DNA of 64,000 bases from Chloroherpetonaceae bacterium (GCA_033763895.1 JANRJQ010000007.1:248001-312000); one strand, 5' to 3'. Shown: positions 1 to 8,639, counted from the first letter of the stretch. Translations and numbers: made by a program. Notes: a model not told the origin generated them from the letters alone.

Positions 1-338
1 GTTAACTCAATAATATCGGAGACAAGCTGAGAAGATCCACCGATCCTAAAGTTTGCAATAACATGACAAATTTCAATTTTTTTTATATTTACATTTTTTT
101 TTAACTTTAAAGAGTAAGGTTTTAATTCAGATGTTTTATAAAAATCATCATATTTATGTATTCTTTTTCGATCAAGATCAAAAAAAGCCTTTAATTTATT
201 ATTAAAATATGTTAAAATAGGCTTAATAGACTTTTTTAATGAGTTTTCATTAGAAAATTTTTCCTCAGCATTATGTTGAACTTTCTTTTGCAGCTTTGCC
301 AATTCAGCTTCTAAAAATTGCATGTATTCAACAGACAT
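1..338 (-). CDS. Glycosyltransferase, GT4-like, N-terminal part only (runs off the window)
   Basis: Reading the minus strand from an ATG at 336-338 gives an open frame of 112 codons with no stop before the window edge. The first 85 or so residues are a charged, lysine-rich leader. Then comes a hydrophobic beta strand ending in a Gly-Gly turn (ICHVIANFRIGGSSQ), the usual start of the N-terminal Rossmann domain of GT-B glycosyltransferases of family 4. The start lies 11 bp after the stop of the gene at 350-1525, so it is probably the next gene of the same operon. The catalytic C-terminal domain is outside the window, so donor and acceptor are unknown. The GT4 assignment rests on the N-terminal motif alone. 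Confidence 0.6.
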   Translation of the reverse strand, partial: MSVEYMQFLEAELAKLQKKVQHNAEEKFSNENSLKKSIKPILTYFNNKLKAFFDLDRKRIHKYDDFYKTSELKPYSLKLKKNVNIKKIEICHVIANFRIGGSSQLVSDIIEL

Positions 339-349
339 ATAAAAAGAAA

Positions 350-1525
350 TCACTTAAAGAAATTACAAAAATTCTGAACACTCATTTTTTCTGGTAGAAA
401 CATATACTTATTTAATAGATAGCCTGTATAAAGGTAAAGAGAGTTTATATGAATATTTGAAGAGAAATTTAGGTTACTAATTAATTCATCAACATCATTT
501 GACTGAATAGCACAATCCTTATTCCAAAAAACACCACTATGAAGAAGAAATAATTTTTTACCCTTCAATAATACATTCAATTCCAGTTTTGAACCAACAG
601 TAATAACCAAATCTGCCCAATCAATAAGTATATTTGGATCAACATTAAGAATGAAATGGTTAGTTGATATTTGTTCTTCTTGATATTTATTTCTTGTAGG
701 ATGTGGCTTAAAAATTAATAAATCATCATTATTTAATCTTTTTGAAATTTCTAATGAAATCTCTAAGCAACTATTAAACCTGTTTAAGTAAGTTTTTTTT
801 GATTTTAAGTAAAAAGGAATACATCCTTGGTCATATTCATTAATCCCTAAAAAAAGAATCTTATTGCCATTTATTTTCTTTCTATAAATTTGATCCAATA
901 ACGGAGATTGAAATTTTTGATTATAGATATTGATATCAATGTTGTTTATACTAAATATGCATTCTTTTCCTATATTAGTCAGAATTTGATAATTGTCTTG
1001 AATAAGAATATTTAAAGAAGAAGATGCAATGCTTGACTCTCCAGCGTATCCACTTTTATCTAAGATGAAAGAGTCTGGAATGTAGCCCCACTCAATGATA
1101 GAAGTTTTAATTTTAAGGATTGAACAAAAATCATAGTAAATACCAAAGTAATAATGATGGTTATTCCAACAGCAAAAATGATTTATTTTTTTTATAGTAT
1201 AAATTTTATAAAAATTAAGAGTGTGATTGAATATAAAATTTAAGTAATTTGTTTTTAATATTTTTTGAGATTTTATATTAATATACCAATTAAAACCATA
1301 AAGAAGTAAAAAGAAAATAAAATAGAATATAAATTTTAATTTATCAAATGCAGTGAGCTTATATCTCTTAACATCTACCTCCCATTGAGATAAAGCTGGA
1401 TACTTAAATTTATATAAGTGTAAATATGCCTCACCTGAATGATTTAAATTATTAAAAACATCGATTAAAAAGGACAGATGCTTTTCAGTTAATCTTCCAC
1501 CAATTGAGATAAGTATTTTATTCAT
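350..1525 (-). CDS. Capsule-polysaccharide-type (KpsS/KpsC-like) protein
   Basis: A protein of 391 residues. The N-terminal half is very rich in Phe, Tyr, Ile, Asn and Lys and has a hydrophobic stretch at about residues 64-80. The middle holds an E-W-G-Y-IPDSF...GYAGESS segment. The C-terminal half has the I-FKPHP motif followed by a D-W-A-DLVITVGSK element. KPHP plus a Ser/Gly loop for nucleotide-sugar binding is characteristic of capsule polysaccharide synthesis proteins of the KpsS/KpsC type and of related GT-B enzymes. It overlaps the cytidylyltransferase gene by 8 bp, which fits use of a CMP-activated sugar. Its strong AT bias differs from genes beyond 10 kb and hints at horizontal acquisition. 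Exact activity is unknown. Confidence 0.5.
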   Translation of the reverse strand: MNKILISIGGRLTEKHLSFLIDVFNNLNHSGEAYLHLYKFKYPALSQWEVDVKRYKLTAFDKLKFIFYFIFFLLLYGFNWYINIKSQKILKTNYLNFIFNHTLNFYKIYTIKKINHFCCWNNHHYYFGIYYDFCSILKIKTSIIEWGYIPDSFILDKSGYAGESSIASSSLNILIQDNYQILTNIGKECIFSINNIDINIYNQKFQSPLLDQIYRKKINGNKILFLGINEYDQGCIPFYLKSKKTYLNRFNSCLEISLEISKRLNNDDLLIFKPHPTRNKYQEEQISTNHFILNVDPNILIDWADLVITVGSKLELNVLLKGKKLFLLHSGVFWNKDCAIQSNDVDELISNLNFSSNIHINSLYLYTGYLLNKYMFLPEKMSVQNFCNFFK

Positions 1526-2210
1526 TAATTATAAACTGACTCTTATTTTGATACAGTAATTGCGCTAGCTTAAAATCAAATTCCGTATCGATGTCAATTC
1601 CCTCGAATGCGGAGGATTCAAATAAATAGGGTTTTGTTGAAATGACATATCTATTTTTAATCATTTCTTTTTTTGTAGATATAAATAGCGAGCCTGTAAT
1701 TCGATACAATGTTTCTAGGTTTTGGGAATAATCATGCCAAACTCCCCAATTATAATTAAATGGACGTGATTTTTCATTTACCAAAAATTCCTTAAAGGCA
1801 GACACTGAAATAAGACCATTGTAACCTTTCGAAAGTTTATCAAAATAAACAGTAACAGCCTTAGAATATGAGTCAAATAACGGTGAAGTTGTATGGCACC
1901 AAGCAACATGATCGTTATCACAAATATTTAGCGAATCTACGACATGATGAATAACTTCACTCCAAGGGGTGGTATTATTACAAAACTCTTGGGGTCTTTT
2001 AATAAATTTCAGACTATAATTTTTGGCTATCTCCTCGGCTTTTTCAGAATCACTAGAAATATAAATTTCATCAAAAGCTTTTGAATTAATAATTTGTAGT
2101 AATTTAAACTCAAAGAGTGATAAATTTTGATCAAATAATCTAAAATTTTTTGATTCTACTCTTTCGGATTTATCCTTCACCGGGATAACACTAATTATTT
2201 TATTTTCCAT
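1518..2210 (-). CDS. Cytidylyltransferase of the CMP-sialate/CMP-Kdo synthetase family
   Basis: A protein of 230 residues, the normal length of single-domain CMP-sugar synthetases. The N-terminal nucleotide-binding loop reads VIPVKDKSERVESKN, a variant of the family signature IPARxGSKRxPxKN. It is followed by YISSDSEKAEEIA (the STDSEEIA element) and, near residue 105, by AWCHTTSPLF, the region that contacts the sugar and the base. The enzyme is expected to transfer CMP from CTP to the anomeric hydroxyl of a 2-keto acid sugar. It overlaps the KpsS-like gene downstream. About 190 bp of AT-rich sequence separates it from the next gene upstream, so a promoter could lie there. A second, divergent cytidylyltransferase is at 4972-5715. 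The substrate is not predictable from the sequence. Confidence 0.75.
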   Translation of the reverse strand: MENKIISVIPVKDKSERVESKNFRLFDQNLSLFEFKLLQIINSKAFDEIYISSDSEKAEEIAKNYSLKFIKRPQEFCNNTTPWSEVIHHVVDSLNICDNDHVAWCHTTSPLFDSYSKAVTVYFDKLSKGYNGLISVSAFKEFLVNEKSRPFNYNWGVWHDYSQNLETLYRITGSLFISTKKEMIKNRYVISTKPYLFESSAFEGIDIDTEFDFKLAQLLYQNKSQFIINE

Positions 2211-2402
2211 ACAAAGAAATAGTGTATTAAATTAAATAATTTTAATTTCTTTAAGTGATAAAATTAAGGAATATCAATAAAGACTGTGTTTCTTTATATT
2301 TTTAATTTCATATAATAATTAACATTCTATAATACTTCATCAACTCAATATAAGGGCATAAGTAAAATACTGTTTTCTTCCCTTTTAAAGTAAAATGTCA
2401 AA

Positions 2403-3359
2403 CTAAGGTATTGATAAAATATTAAACGGTTTCTTGTTTTCTATTATTCTCAATGCATTTAATGCAGCCTTTGTACGCATTTCATAGTAGGCTTCCTTTG
2501 AATAATAAGCTGAATGTGGATTAATTATTAACCTTCCGTCTAGCCAATCTTCCCTATTCCTCCACGCATCAATAAGCTTAGATCTCTTAGGTGGCTCTTC
2601 CGGTAACACATCCAAGTAAACAGAGTTCAATTGACCACTCTTCAATGCATCATAGAAAATGTCAATATCTGATACGATCGCACCTCTTGCTGTGTTTACA
2701 ATTGACGATCCGTGCTTCATTTTTGATATAAAACTCTCATTGATCATCCCTTTTGTATCATTATTAAGGGGTAAATGAATTGAAATTATCTCTGAAATAG
2801 ATAATAGCTCTTCGAGTTCATCAACCCTCATCGTATTGAGTAGTTTTTCATATCCACGCTCTTTGAAAGGATCATAAATAGCAGTTTTGAATTTTAATGA
2901 ATTACATTTTAATACTGCATTTCCACCGATTCGACCTGCACCCAAAAAACCAATCGTAGTTTCTGAATTTCTTTTAAGAGATTTTATAGTGTTTTCTTGC
3001 CAAGAATCTTCTCGAAATGTTCTTGCTAAATTGTCATATCGATAAATGCCTCTTGCAATTCCAGTGATCATAGAAACAGCTGTATCACTCACTTCATCTG
3101 TACCATAGTCTGGTGTATTACAAGCTATAATTTTATTTTTAGCTAAGTAATTAAGATCTAATGAATCATAACCTACGCCGTATCTTACAACACCTTTAAG
3201 ATTCGGAAAACGTTTACAATAATCTTGATTGATTATCTCATGCCAAACCAAAAGTACTTCAACATCAACACTTGGTTGATTGGTTAAAATATTTCCTAAT
3301 ATTTTTGACTCCAAATCAGGAGTTTGAATGTAGTCGGTAATGAATACTTTCCCATTCAT
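2403..3359 (-). CDS. D-isomer-specific 2-hydroxyacid dehydrogenase
   Basis: A 318-residue NAD-dependent dehydrogenase of the SerA/CtBP type, which interconverts a 2-keto acid and a D-2-hydroxy acid. Visible signatures are the dinucleotide loop G-x-G-xx-G at residues 140-145 (FLGAGRIG), the catalytic Arg near 225 (NTARGAIV), the Glu in LDVLPEEPP near 254 and the catalytic His at 282 (NPHSA). The start was set at the ATG at 3357-3359. It overlaps the TGA of the upstream gene as ATGA, is preceded by GGAGAG, and begins directly with the first beta strand (MNGKVFITDY). An in-frame start 19 codons earlier would only add residues encoded inside the neighbouring gene. Within this locus it probably modifies a 2-keto acid sugar or precursor rather than serving serine synthesis. 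Confidence 0.85.
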   Translation of the reverse strand: MNGKVFITDYIQTPDLESKILGNILTNQPSVDVEVLLVWHEIINQDYCKRFPNLKGVVRYGVGYDSLDLNYLAKNKIIACNTPDYGTDEVSDTAVSMITGIARGIYRYDNLARTFREDSWQENTIKSLKRNSETTIGFLGAGRIGGNAVLKCNSLKFKTAIYDPFKERGYEKLLNTMRVDELEELLSISEIISIHLPLNNDTKGMINESFISKMKHGSSIVNTARGAIVSDIDIFYDALKSGQLNSVYLDVLPEEPPKRSKLIDAWRNREDWLDGRLIINPHSAYYSKEAYYEMRTKAALNALRIIENKKPFNILSIP

Positions 3360-4201
3360 CTTATTATCTCTCCAGTAAAGTTTATGTCTAAATTTGGTGT
3401 ATTTTTCTTTAAGCACTCATTAAAGGCTTCATCGAGCGAGATTTTATGAAATATTTCTAATTTCGAATTTTCAGTAGCGTTTTTAATTGATCGATTAGAA
3501 GCCTCGTAATAGTATTTTGTGAGTGTTAGAGCGGCTTCTGTCTGCTTTTTATCAGGTGGCAACCAAATTTCATCTTTAAAGTATGAAGGCAGAAAATGAT
3601 TTGGATCATTTCCTATCATTAATTCAGGAATAGTTTGTGTGCCTTTATATGTATAATTATGATCTACTCCAACTAAGAAAACGCGTTTAAACCCCATATA
3701 ATAAGCAATTTGAAGTGCCGCATTTGTCACAGTGCCTAATCCCATTTCTTCAGAAATATCAAAACCTCCAAATGAAATTGTGTCATTTACATGAAAGATG
3801 TATCTATTCTCTCTCTTGCTTAGCTTTGGGTAAACTTCTTTATAAAAAAATTTTTTAACACTTTTAGTCGTTCCAATAAAAGAAGATGTGGTAATTTTAT
3901 CGATGTCACTTACCCCTTGTTTCACAACTAAATGATCATAAGCAATATAATATGTAGGTCTCCATTCGATTTTATCAAAAATTAAATAGATTTTATTCGT
4001 AGCAAATGTATAGTAATCATTAAAGATATTCAAATCAACATTCTTTAAGCTTGGTCCATTTCCAATAATAAAACAATCTTGGCCAAGGTGCTTATTTTTT
4101 AACTTACGTATATTAATCCTATTTTCATCAAATTCTTTTGATGATTTCAATCGAGTTGAAAGGTGGATTTTATACTTCAACTTTCGTAGCAGTTCAACCA
4201 T
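3356..4201 (-). CDS. MptE/DUF115-like protein, possible sialyltransferase-like enzyme
   Basis: A protein of 281 residues if it starts at the ATG at 4199-4201, one base beyond the stop of the upstream aldolase gene. Earlier in-frame Met codons lie inside that gene. It carries CFIIGNGPSLKNVDL at residues 43-57, the nucleotide-binding signature shared by MptE-like (DUF115) proteins, flagellin-modifying Maf proteins and GT42 sialyltransferases such as CstII. Later it has GLGTVTNAALQIAYYMGFKRVFLVGVD, equivalent to the segment before the acceptor site in those families. With two CMP-sugar synthetases nearby, transfer of a CMP-activated acidic sugar is a reasonable guess, but only the fold can be claimed. 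Its stop overlaps the next start by 4 bp, so the genes are translationally coupled. Confidence 0.55.
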   Translation of the reverse strand: MVELLRKLKYKIHLSTRLKSSKEFDENRINIRKLKNKHLGQDCFIIGNGPSLKNVDLNIFNDYYTFATNKIYLIFDKIEWRPTYYIAYDHLVVKQGVSDIDKITTSSFIGTTKSVKKFFYKEVYPKLSKRENRYIFHVNDTISFGGFDISEEMGLGTVTNAALQIAYYMGFKRVFLVGVDHNYTYKGTQTIPELMIGNDPNHFLPSYFKDEIWLPPDKKQTEAALTLTKYYYEASNRSIKNATENSKLEIFHKISLDEAFNECLKKNTPNLDINFTGEIIR

Positions 4202-4202
4202 A

Positions 4203-4970
4203 TTAAAGATTAAATTTAGAAAATACATTTTCATAAGAACTTTTGAGCATCTCGCAGTCAACAAGATACACGATATATTTAATACCTAAGTCAGAAAATG
4301 AATTCAATTTATCAATACTAGTAGCAATTGTTCCTGTATATTTTCCAGAATTATTAATTTTCCGTGTGATATTTTTTAGCATACTTTGTACCTCAGGATG
4401 ATCAACTTCGCCCGGCATTCCAAGCGATTTAGAGAGATCAAAAAGACCGATAAAAATTATATCTAATTCTTTTAATTGCAGGATATCATCAATTTTATCA
4501 AAAGCTTCTTTACCTTCAATGTTTATCGCGATAAGAGTATTGTGATTTGCTATTTCGGTAAGTGTTTTTGAATTATGAATTGAATAATTTCCAGCTCGTG
4601 TAAAAGGTGAGAATCCACGATTACCTATTGGTGGATATTTTGAAAGTTGAATGATTTTTTCAATGTCAGACTTAGAACTAACATTTGGAATTTGAATACA
4701 ATGAACCCCAATATCAAGTGCTTTTAAGATATCGGGCTCATGAATCCCTCCCACTCTCATAACGGGTGAAACATTTCTCGACTCGGCAGCAATCGCCATT
4801 TGCTGAGCGGTTTCGAAACTAATCGGTCCGTGTTCGGCGTCTATGATAATAAAATCAAGTCCGGTGCTTGAAATAATGTCAGCTGTGATCGCAGATGGAA
4901 TCGTGCACCAAGTACCGAGCACCGTTCTTCCTGATTGTAATTTATCCTTCAAAAAATTCTTTTTAAGCAT
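4203..4970 (-). CDS. HpcH/HpaI-family class II pyruvate aldolase
   Basis: A 255-residue TIM-barrel enzyme of the HpcH/HpaI aldolase family, which cleaves or condenses 4-hydroxy-2-keto acids with pyruvate and an aldehyde using a divalent metal. The signatures fit: LGTWCTIPS near residue 18, IIIDAEHGP at 41-49 with the catalytic His47, MRVGG with the pyruvate-binding Arg72, IQIPNVSS, the metal ligands Glu152 (INIEGKEA) and Asp178 (GLFDLSKSLG), and the loop GNRGFSPFTRAGNY. The gene is one base from the cytidylyltransferase stop upstream. In this setting it may assemble a 3-deoxy-2-ulosonic acid from pyruvate and a sugar aldehyde rather than degrade aromatics. That role is inferred from the neighbourhood. 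Confidence 0.85.
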   Translation of the reverse strand: MLKKNFLKDKLQSGRTVLGTWCTIPSAITADIISSTGLDFIIIDAEHGPISFETAQQMAIAAESRNVSPVMRVGGIHEPDILKALDIGVHCIQIPNVSSKSDIEKIIQLSKYPPIGNRGFSPFTRAGNYSIHNSKTLTEIANHNTLIAINIEGKEAFDKIDDILQLKELDIIFIGLFDLSKSLGMPGEVDHPEVQSMLKNITRKINNSGKYTGTIATSIDKLNSFSDLGIKYIVYLVDCEMLKSSYENVFSKFNL

Positions 4971-4971
4971 A

Positions 4972-5715
4972 TTATTTTTTCCAAGGAGTTTCTGTTTCTG
5001 TGAAACCGTGCTTTTTTAACCAAAATTCAATAACAGGAACTTGCCACTCGGCGTCAATATCAAAACCAAAATCAGTGACAATAGCTTTTGATCTTTTTCC
5101 TTGCCACTTAAATGGTAATCGGCCTTCGTTCATTTTATCAAAACAAACAGGTTTCATAACCTGAATTGATAAATCACAATAAAAAACAGATCCGGAAGAA
5201 TCTCTTATAGAGGAAACATTTCCAAGGAGAGAAAGATCAATAAACGGTTGAATTTCTCCATTTTCATCTATTTTTCTTGCACGAGCAGGTGAAAACATAT
5301 CATATTTTGCAACTGAAAAGCAAGAATCAAATTCATTTGAATTTTGAAGTGATTGGATAGCTTCATTAAGTAGAAGAACATCAATCGCCGGATTATTTGC
5401 AAATAATAGAGAAATTGAAGAAATATTTGTATGAGGATTATCCATTTTAATTTCATTCCACGCATGAAGTAAAGCATCCTCGGTTAGTGCATCTGGTGTT
5501 GCTAATTCGGGAGGCCTTTCGATATGAATCGCACCGTATTTTTTTCCAATATTGGCAATTTCCTCTGAGTCAGTTGAAACATATACCTTATCAATCATCG
5601 AAGAAATTGCGGCAATAAATGCATATTCAACTGCAGGTCGGCCCAAAATGATACGGATGTTTTTTCCGGGAGACCCCATACTTTTTTTCTTCCCGATTAC
5701 CAATCCAATATTCAT
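4972..5715 (-). CDS. Second cytidylyltransferase (acylneuraminate-type)
   Basis: A protein of 247 residues from the ATG at 5713-5715. That start is 13 bp after the GAPDH-like stop and has a TAGGAA stretch upstream. Longer frames begin inside the GAPDH-like gene and lack homologous residues. The N-terminus is MNIGLVIGKKKSMGSPGKN, a modified CMP-sugar synthetase loop in which the usual IPARGGS part is changed but PxKN survives. KVYVSTDSEEIANIGKKYGA follows. The mid region SISLLFANNPAIDVLLLNEAI corresponds to the base and sugar-binding strand. The C-terminal FDIDAEWQVPVIEF resembles the conserved D-I-D element of the family. Two distinct cytidylyltransferases in one operon suggest two activated acids, or that one has a new role. 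Confidence 0.75.
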   Translation of the reverse strand: MNIGLVIGKKKSMGSPGKNIRIILGRPAVEYAFIAAISSMIDKVYVSTDSEEIANIGKKYGAIHIERPPELATPDALTEDALLHAWNEIKMDNPHTNISSISLLFANNPAIDVLLLNEAIQSLQNSNEFDSCFSVAKYDMFSPARARKIDENGEIQPFIDLSLLGNVSSIRDSSGSVFYCDLSIQVMKPVCFDKMNEGRLPFKWQGKRSKAIVTDFGFDIDAEWQVPVIEFWLKKHGFTETETPWKK

Positions 5716-5728
5716 ATTCCTACTATAA

Positions 5729-6778
5729 TTAAATTTTAGATTCAATAAACTTGATTTGATCAACAACGCGAGTGCTGTAACCCCATTCATTGTCATACCA
5801 TAGAACGAGTTTAACCATATTATTTCCAACAACTTCGGTAAATCGATGATCAATTGTTGCAGAAAATGCAGATTTTTTGAAATCAAGTGAAACTAAAGGT
5901 TGCCAATTATTATCAATAATATCCCACTGCTGTGAGTTTGCATATTCTTCATATAAAGACAGTATATCCCGTTTTGTAACAGAGGATTTTGTAATCAAAG
6001 TTATGTCAGCACAACCAACAATTGCAGTTGGGGTTCTAAATGAAAACGAGCCGATAAAATCTTCTGATAATCCTTTAACAACTTTACATGTTGCCTGAAT
6101 TGCAGAGGTAGGTTTTGGTATCATATTCCCAATCGAAGATCTCCCAAGAGCATAGTGATGGTGAATATCACCGGGAACAGACCAAGAACTTGCCGGGCCA
6201 TCCATCAGATTTTGATAGTTCAACCAAGGATGAAGCGTAGTCACATAGGCTTTATCAATTCCAAAGTGATTATATGCTAATTTCATCACTGGGGCTATGG
6301 CTGTTGCATCACAAATTGAAGAAGCAATGACTTTATGAATTTGATGGTTAAATTCGTCATGATTTGCACCAAGAACCATCGTAAAATCAACTCCTAAATT
6401 TGGCGAATGAGTTACGATTACACGTTTTGCTTGAAAAGTTTCAATCAGATTTCTTGAACGAATTACATTATCAAGGATTCCAGAGGCGTCGATAACATAA
6501 TCCACTTCTTGAGATTTCCAATCAACCTCGTCGATGTGTTTTTGATGAAAAATTTTTATATTATGATTTGAATCATAAATAAATTTTTTTTCCTTTTCGA
6601 ATTTGAAAAGTTCAGGAAGCCTGTCATACAATGAATCGTAATTTAAGGTGTAAGTTAAATTACCAATATCTGGATTAATATCATTAATTGCAACAACTTT
6701 GAAGGATTGACTTTCTAAGTTTGACCTAAAAATCGCTCTGCCAATCCGACCAAAACCGTTAATACCTATTCTAAGCAT
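5729..6778 (-). CDS. Divergent glyceraldehyde-3-phosphate dehydrogenase paralogue
   Basis: A 349-residue protein with the full layout of phosphorylating GAPDH. It has the NAD loop INGFGRIGR at residues 6-14 and INDINP at 31-36. The catalytic Cys156 sits in SSICDATAIAP, where housekeeping enzymes have SCTTNCLAP, and His183 is in TTLHPW. The C-terminus has WYDNEWGYSTRVVD. Cys and His are kept, but the TTN after the Cys is replaced and the phosphate-site loop carries a HHHYALGRSSIGNMIP segment. It sits inside a sugar-nucleotide operon next to wzt, which is not where a glycolytic gap gene is expected. It may oxidise or phosphorylate a different aldehyde phosphate. A housekeeping role cannot be excluded from the sequence. 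Confidence 0.8.
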   Translation of the reverse strand: MLRIGINGFGRIGRAIFRSNLESQSFKVVAINDINPDIGNLTYTLNYDSLYDRLPELFKFEKEKKFIYDSNHNIKIFHQKHIDEVDWKSQEVDYVIDASGILDNVIRSRNLIETFQAKRVIVTHSPNLGVDFTMVLGANHDEFNHQIHKVIASSICDATAIAPVMKLAYNHFGIDKAYVTTLHPWLNYQNLMDGPASSWSVPGDIHHHYALGRSSIGNMIPKPTSAIQATCKVVKGLSEDFIGSFSFRTPTAIVGCADITLITKSSVTKRDILSLYEEYANSQQWDIIDNNWQPLVSLDFKKSAFSATIDHRFTEVVGNNMVKLVLWYDNEWGYSTRVVDQIKFIESKI

Positions 6779-8020
6779 TTAATATATCTTTTTTGTTTTC
6801 CAATCTAATTTTGTAAAAATTTCACCTACCCGATTTTTCGCATAAGAATGTAAAAAATCACGTTTCTCATCTTGATGAACTTCAAACCTTAAAATATTTC
6901 TTTCTACATGTAGTTCTGTTTCATCAATACCTACAATACCAATTTTGTTAAAAATGTATTCGCCAGCCTTTTTTGGATTAACGAGTGTAACATAAGATGT
7001 ATAAATTCCCGGAGCCCTTTCTTTTGGAGAATAATCTCCAGTATCAGTATCATAAGAACGATATAAAATCGTTCCATTTCTCTCTAAATCGAATAATAAT
7101 CTTGAAAATAAAAATTTTTCTCTCAAAATATATTCTATTTTCAAAGTTATCGGTTCAAATACATCGAAATTTATCGAAGGAACTTGAACTTGACTAAGTA
7201 GTGAGATTTTTAACATTTGAGCTTTCTTACTCTCATCGATACTAAAATTTATTTCCGGGAATGCACTATCAATGTATCCTCTTTGAACATAATGATTTAT
7301 TGTATCATCAATATTACCATCAAAAACCAAACGACCTGATTCCAAAAGAAAACCCCTACGCGTCAAAGCTTGCATTAAACTAATTCTATGGCCAACAAAC
7401 AACACAGTTTTACCTTCAGTAAGTGTAATTTCTTTTAGTTTGGCCTTACATTTTCTTTGGAATTCCGCATCCCCAACAGCCAAAACTTCGTCAATAATAA
7501 AAATTTCGGGATCAAGATGAACGGCAACGGAAAAAGCAAGCCGAACATACATTCCTGAAGAATAGCGCTTAACCGGTGTATCTATAAACTTTTCAACTCC
7601 CGAAAAATCAACAATTTGATCAAAGCGTTTCTCTAGCTCAGGTTTTGACATCCCTAGAATTGAGCCATTTAAGAAAATGTTTTCCCGACCCGTCAACTCA
7701 TTATGAAAACCGGTACCAACTTCTAATAACGAAATCAATTTTCCCTTAATTGAAAATTTACCGGTTGTTGGTCTCAAAATTCTTGATAGAATTTTGAGGA
7801 GGGTACTTTTACCGGATCCATTCTTACCGATTAAAGCAACCGATTCACCTTGCTTAATCGAAAAATTTATGTCTTTTAATGCCCAAAATTCTTCTTTCGT
7901 TGATTTTGAACTTTTTAAAGAAAAAAGATTTGACCAAGCCTCTCTTAAGCTTCTCGAATTCGATTTTCCAATAAGAAACTTTTTGGAAATATTTTCAACC
8001 TCAATCGTATTAACACTCAT
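6779..8020 (-). CDS. wzt: O-antigen/capsule ABC exporter, ATP-binding subunit with C-terminal domain
   Basis: A 413-residue ATPase. The Walker A motif GKNGSGKST lies at residues 65-73, the signature YSSGM at 153-157, Walker B IFIIDE at 173-178 and the switch His at 211. Wzt, TagH and KpsT proteins share the extended N-terminus and LLEVGTGFHNELTGREN. Residues from about 250 to the end form a separate beta-rich domain, as in Wzt proteins whose C-terminal domain recognises a modified chain end. KpsT proteins lack it. The ATPase pairs with a permease at 8636-9451 or 10021-10836. It overlaps the HAD gene by 11 bp and abuts the GAPDH-like gene. Because of the C-terminal domain, the exported polymer probably carries a chain-terminating group. 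Confidence 0.9.
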   Translation of the reverse strand: MSVNTIEVENISKKFLIGKSNSRSLREAWSNLFSLKSSKSTKEEFWALKDINFSIKQGESVALIGKNGSGKSTLLKILSRILRPTTGKFSIKGKLISLLEVGTGFHNELTGRENIFLNGSILGMSKPELEKRFDQIVDFSGVEKFIDTPVKRYSSGMYVRLAFSVAVHLDPEIFIIDEVLAVGDAEFQRKCKAKLKEITLTEGKTVLFVGHRISLMQALTRRGFLLESGRLVFDGNIDDTINHYVQRGYIDSAFPEINFSIDESKKAQMLKISLLSQVQVPSINFDVFEPITLKIEYILREKFLFSRLLFDLERNGTILYRSYDTDTGDYSPKERAPGIYTSYVTLVNPKKAGEYIFNKIGIVGIDETELHVERNILRFEVHQDEKRDFLHSYAKNRVGEIFTKLDWKTKKIY

Positions 8021-8639
8021 TTGGAAATTCTGTCCAATCTTGAAAATAGGTAATATTTTTTTCGGTTACATAACTTTTCCAATCTTTAACCTGTGTATAA
8101 CCGAACATGAATAGAAAATTAAAATTAAAGTGATTAGCAACCTCGTAGTCAAGTTTACTATCACCAATATACAAAGTTGGACCCTTCAAGTTCAATCTGT
8201 CAAGATGATCGTATTTGGAATTTGGACCTCCGCAAATTTCATTAAACTGGCGAAATATATTCTTATGAGCCAACACCGAGATTAATTCGGTTTCTGCTCC
8301 ACCTGAAAGAACAATTTTTGTACCCTTAAAATGAAAAAGAACATTTTCGTAAAAAGAATGAAATCCTTTAGTTAATTCGGAATTCATAAGCGAACTTGCA
8401 TTTAAATCAGAATAATTCTTTAGTACCTCCTCTGAAGTAGGTGGATTAAAAAACTTTCTAATTTTTACTTCCCGTGTGATACCGTTATTTCCTACAAAAT
8501 AGTCAATAAACTCATTTAGACTTTCTTTATCTAAATAGTTTTTTACTACTGACTTTATATTTGATTCCTTCAAGGCGTTACTATCTAAAATTACTCCATC
8601 GCAATCTAATATGATATTTTTGTATTGACTTAATCTCAT
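8010..8639 (-). CDS. HAD-superfamily phosphatase
   Basis: A 209-residue HAD subfamily IA hydrolase. Motif I is IILDCDGVILDSN with Asp12 and Asp14. Motif II is KIVLSGG near residue 110. Motifs III and IV are represented by the Lys-containing stretch before LYIGDSKLDYEVA. The cap is the helical type inserted between motifs I and II. It overlaps wzt by 11 bp and the permease by 4 bp, so it is translated with the exporter. Phosphatases at this position commonly remove phosphate from a sugar-phosphate intermediate before nucleotide activation, as in Kdo or sialic acid routes. The substrate is inferred from context only. Confidence 0.75.
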   Translation of the reverse strand: MRLSQYKNIILDCDGVILDSNALKESNIKSVVKNYLDKESLNEFIDYFVGNNGITREVKIRKFFNPPTSEEVLKNYSDLNASSLMNSELTKGFHSFYENVLFHFKGTKIVLSGGAETELISVLAHKNIFRQFNEICGGPNSKYDHLDRLNLKGPTLYIGDSKLDYEVANHFNFNFLFMFGYTQVKDWKSYVTEKNITYFQDWTEFPNEC

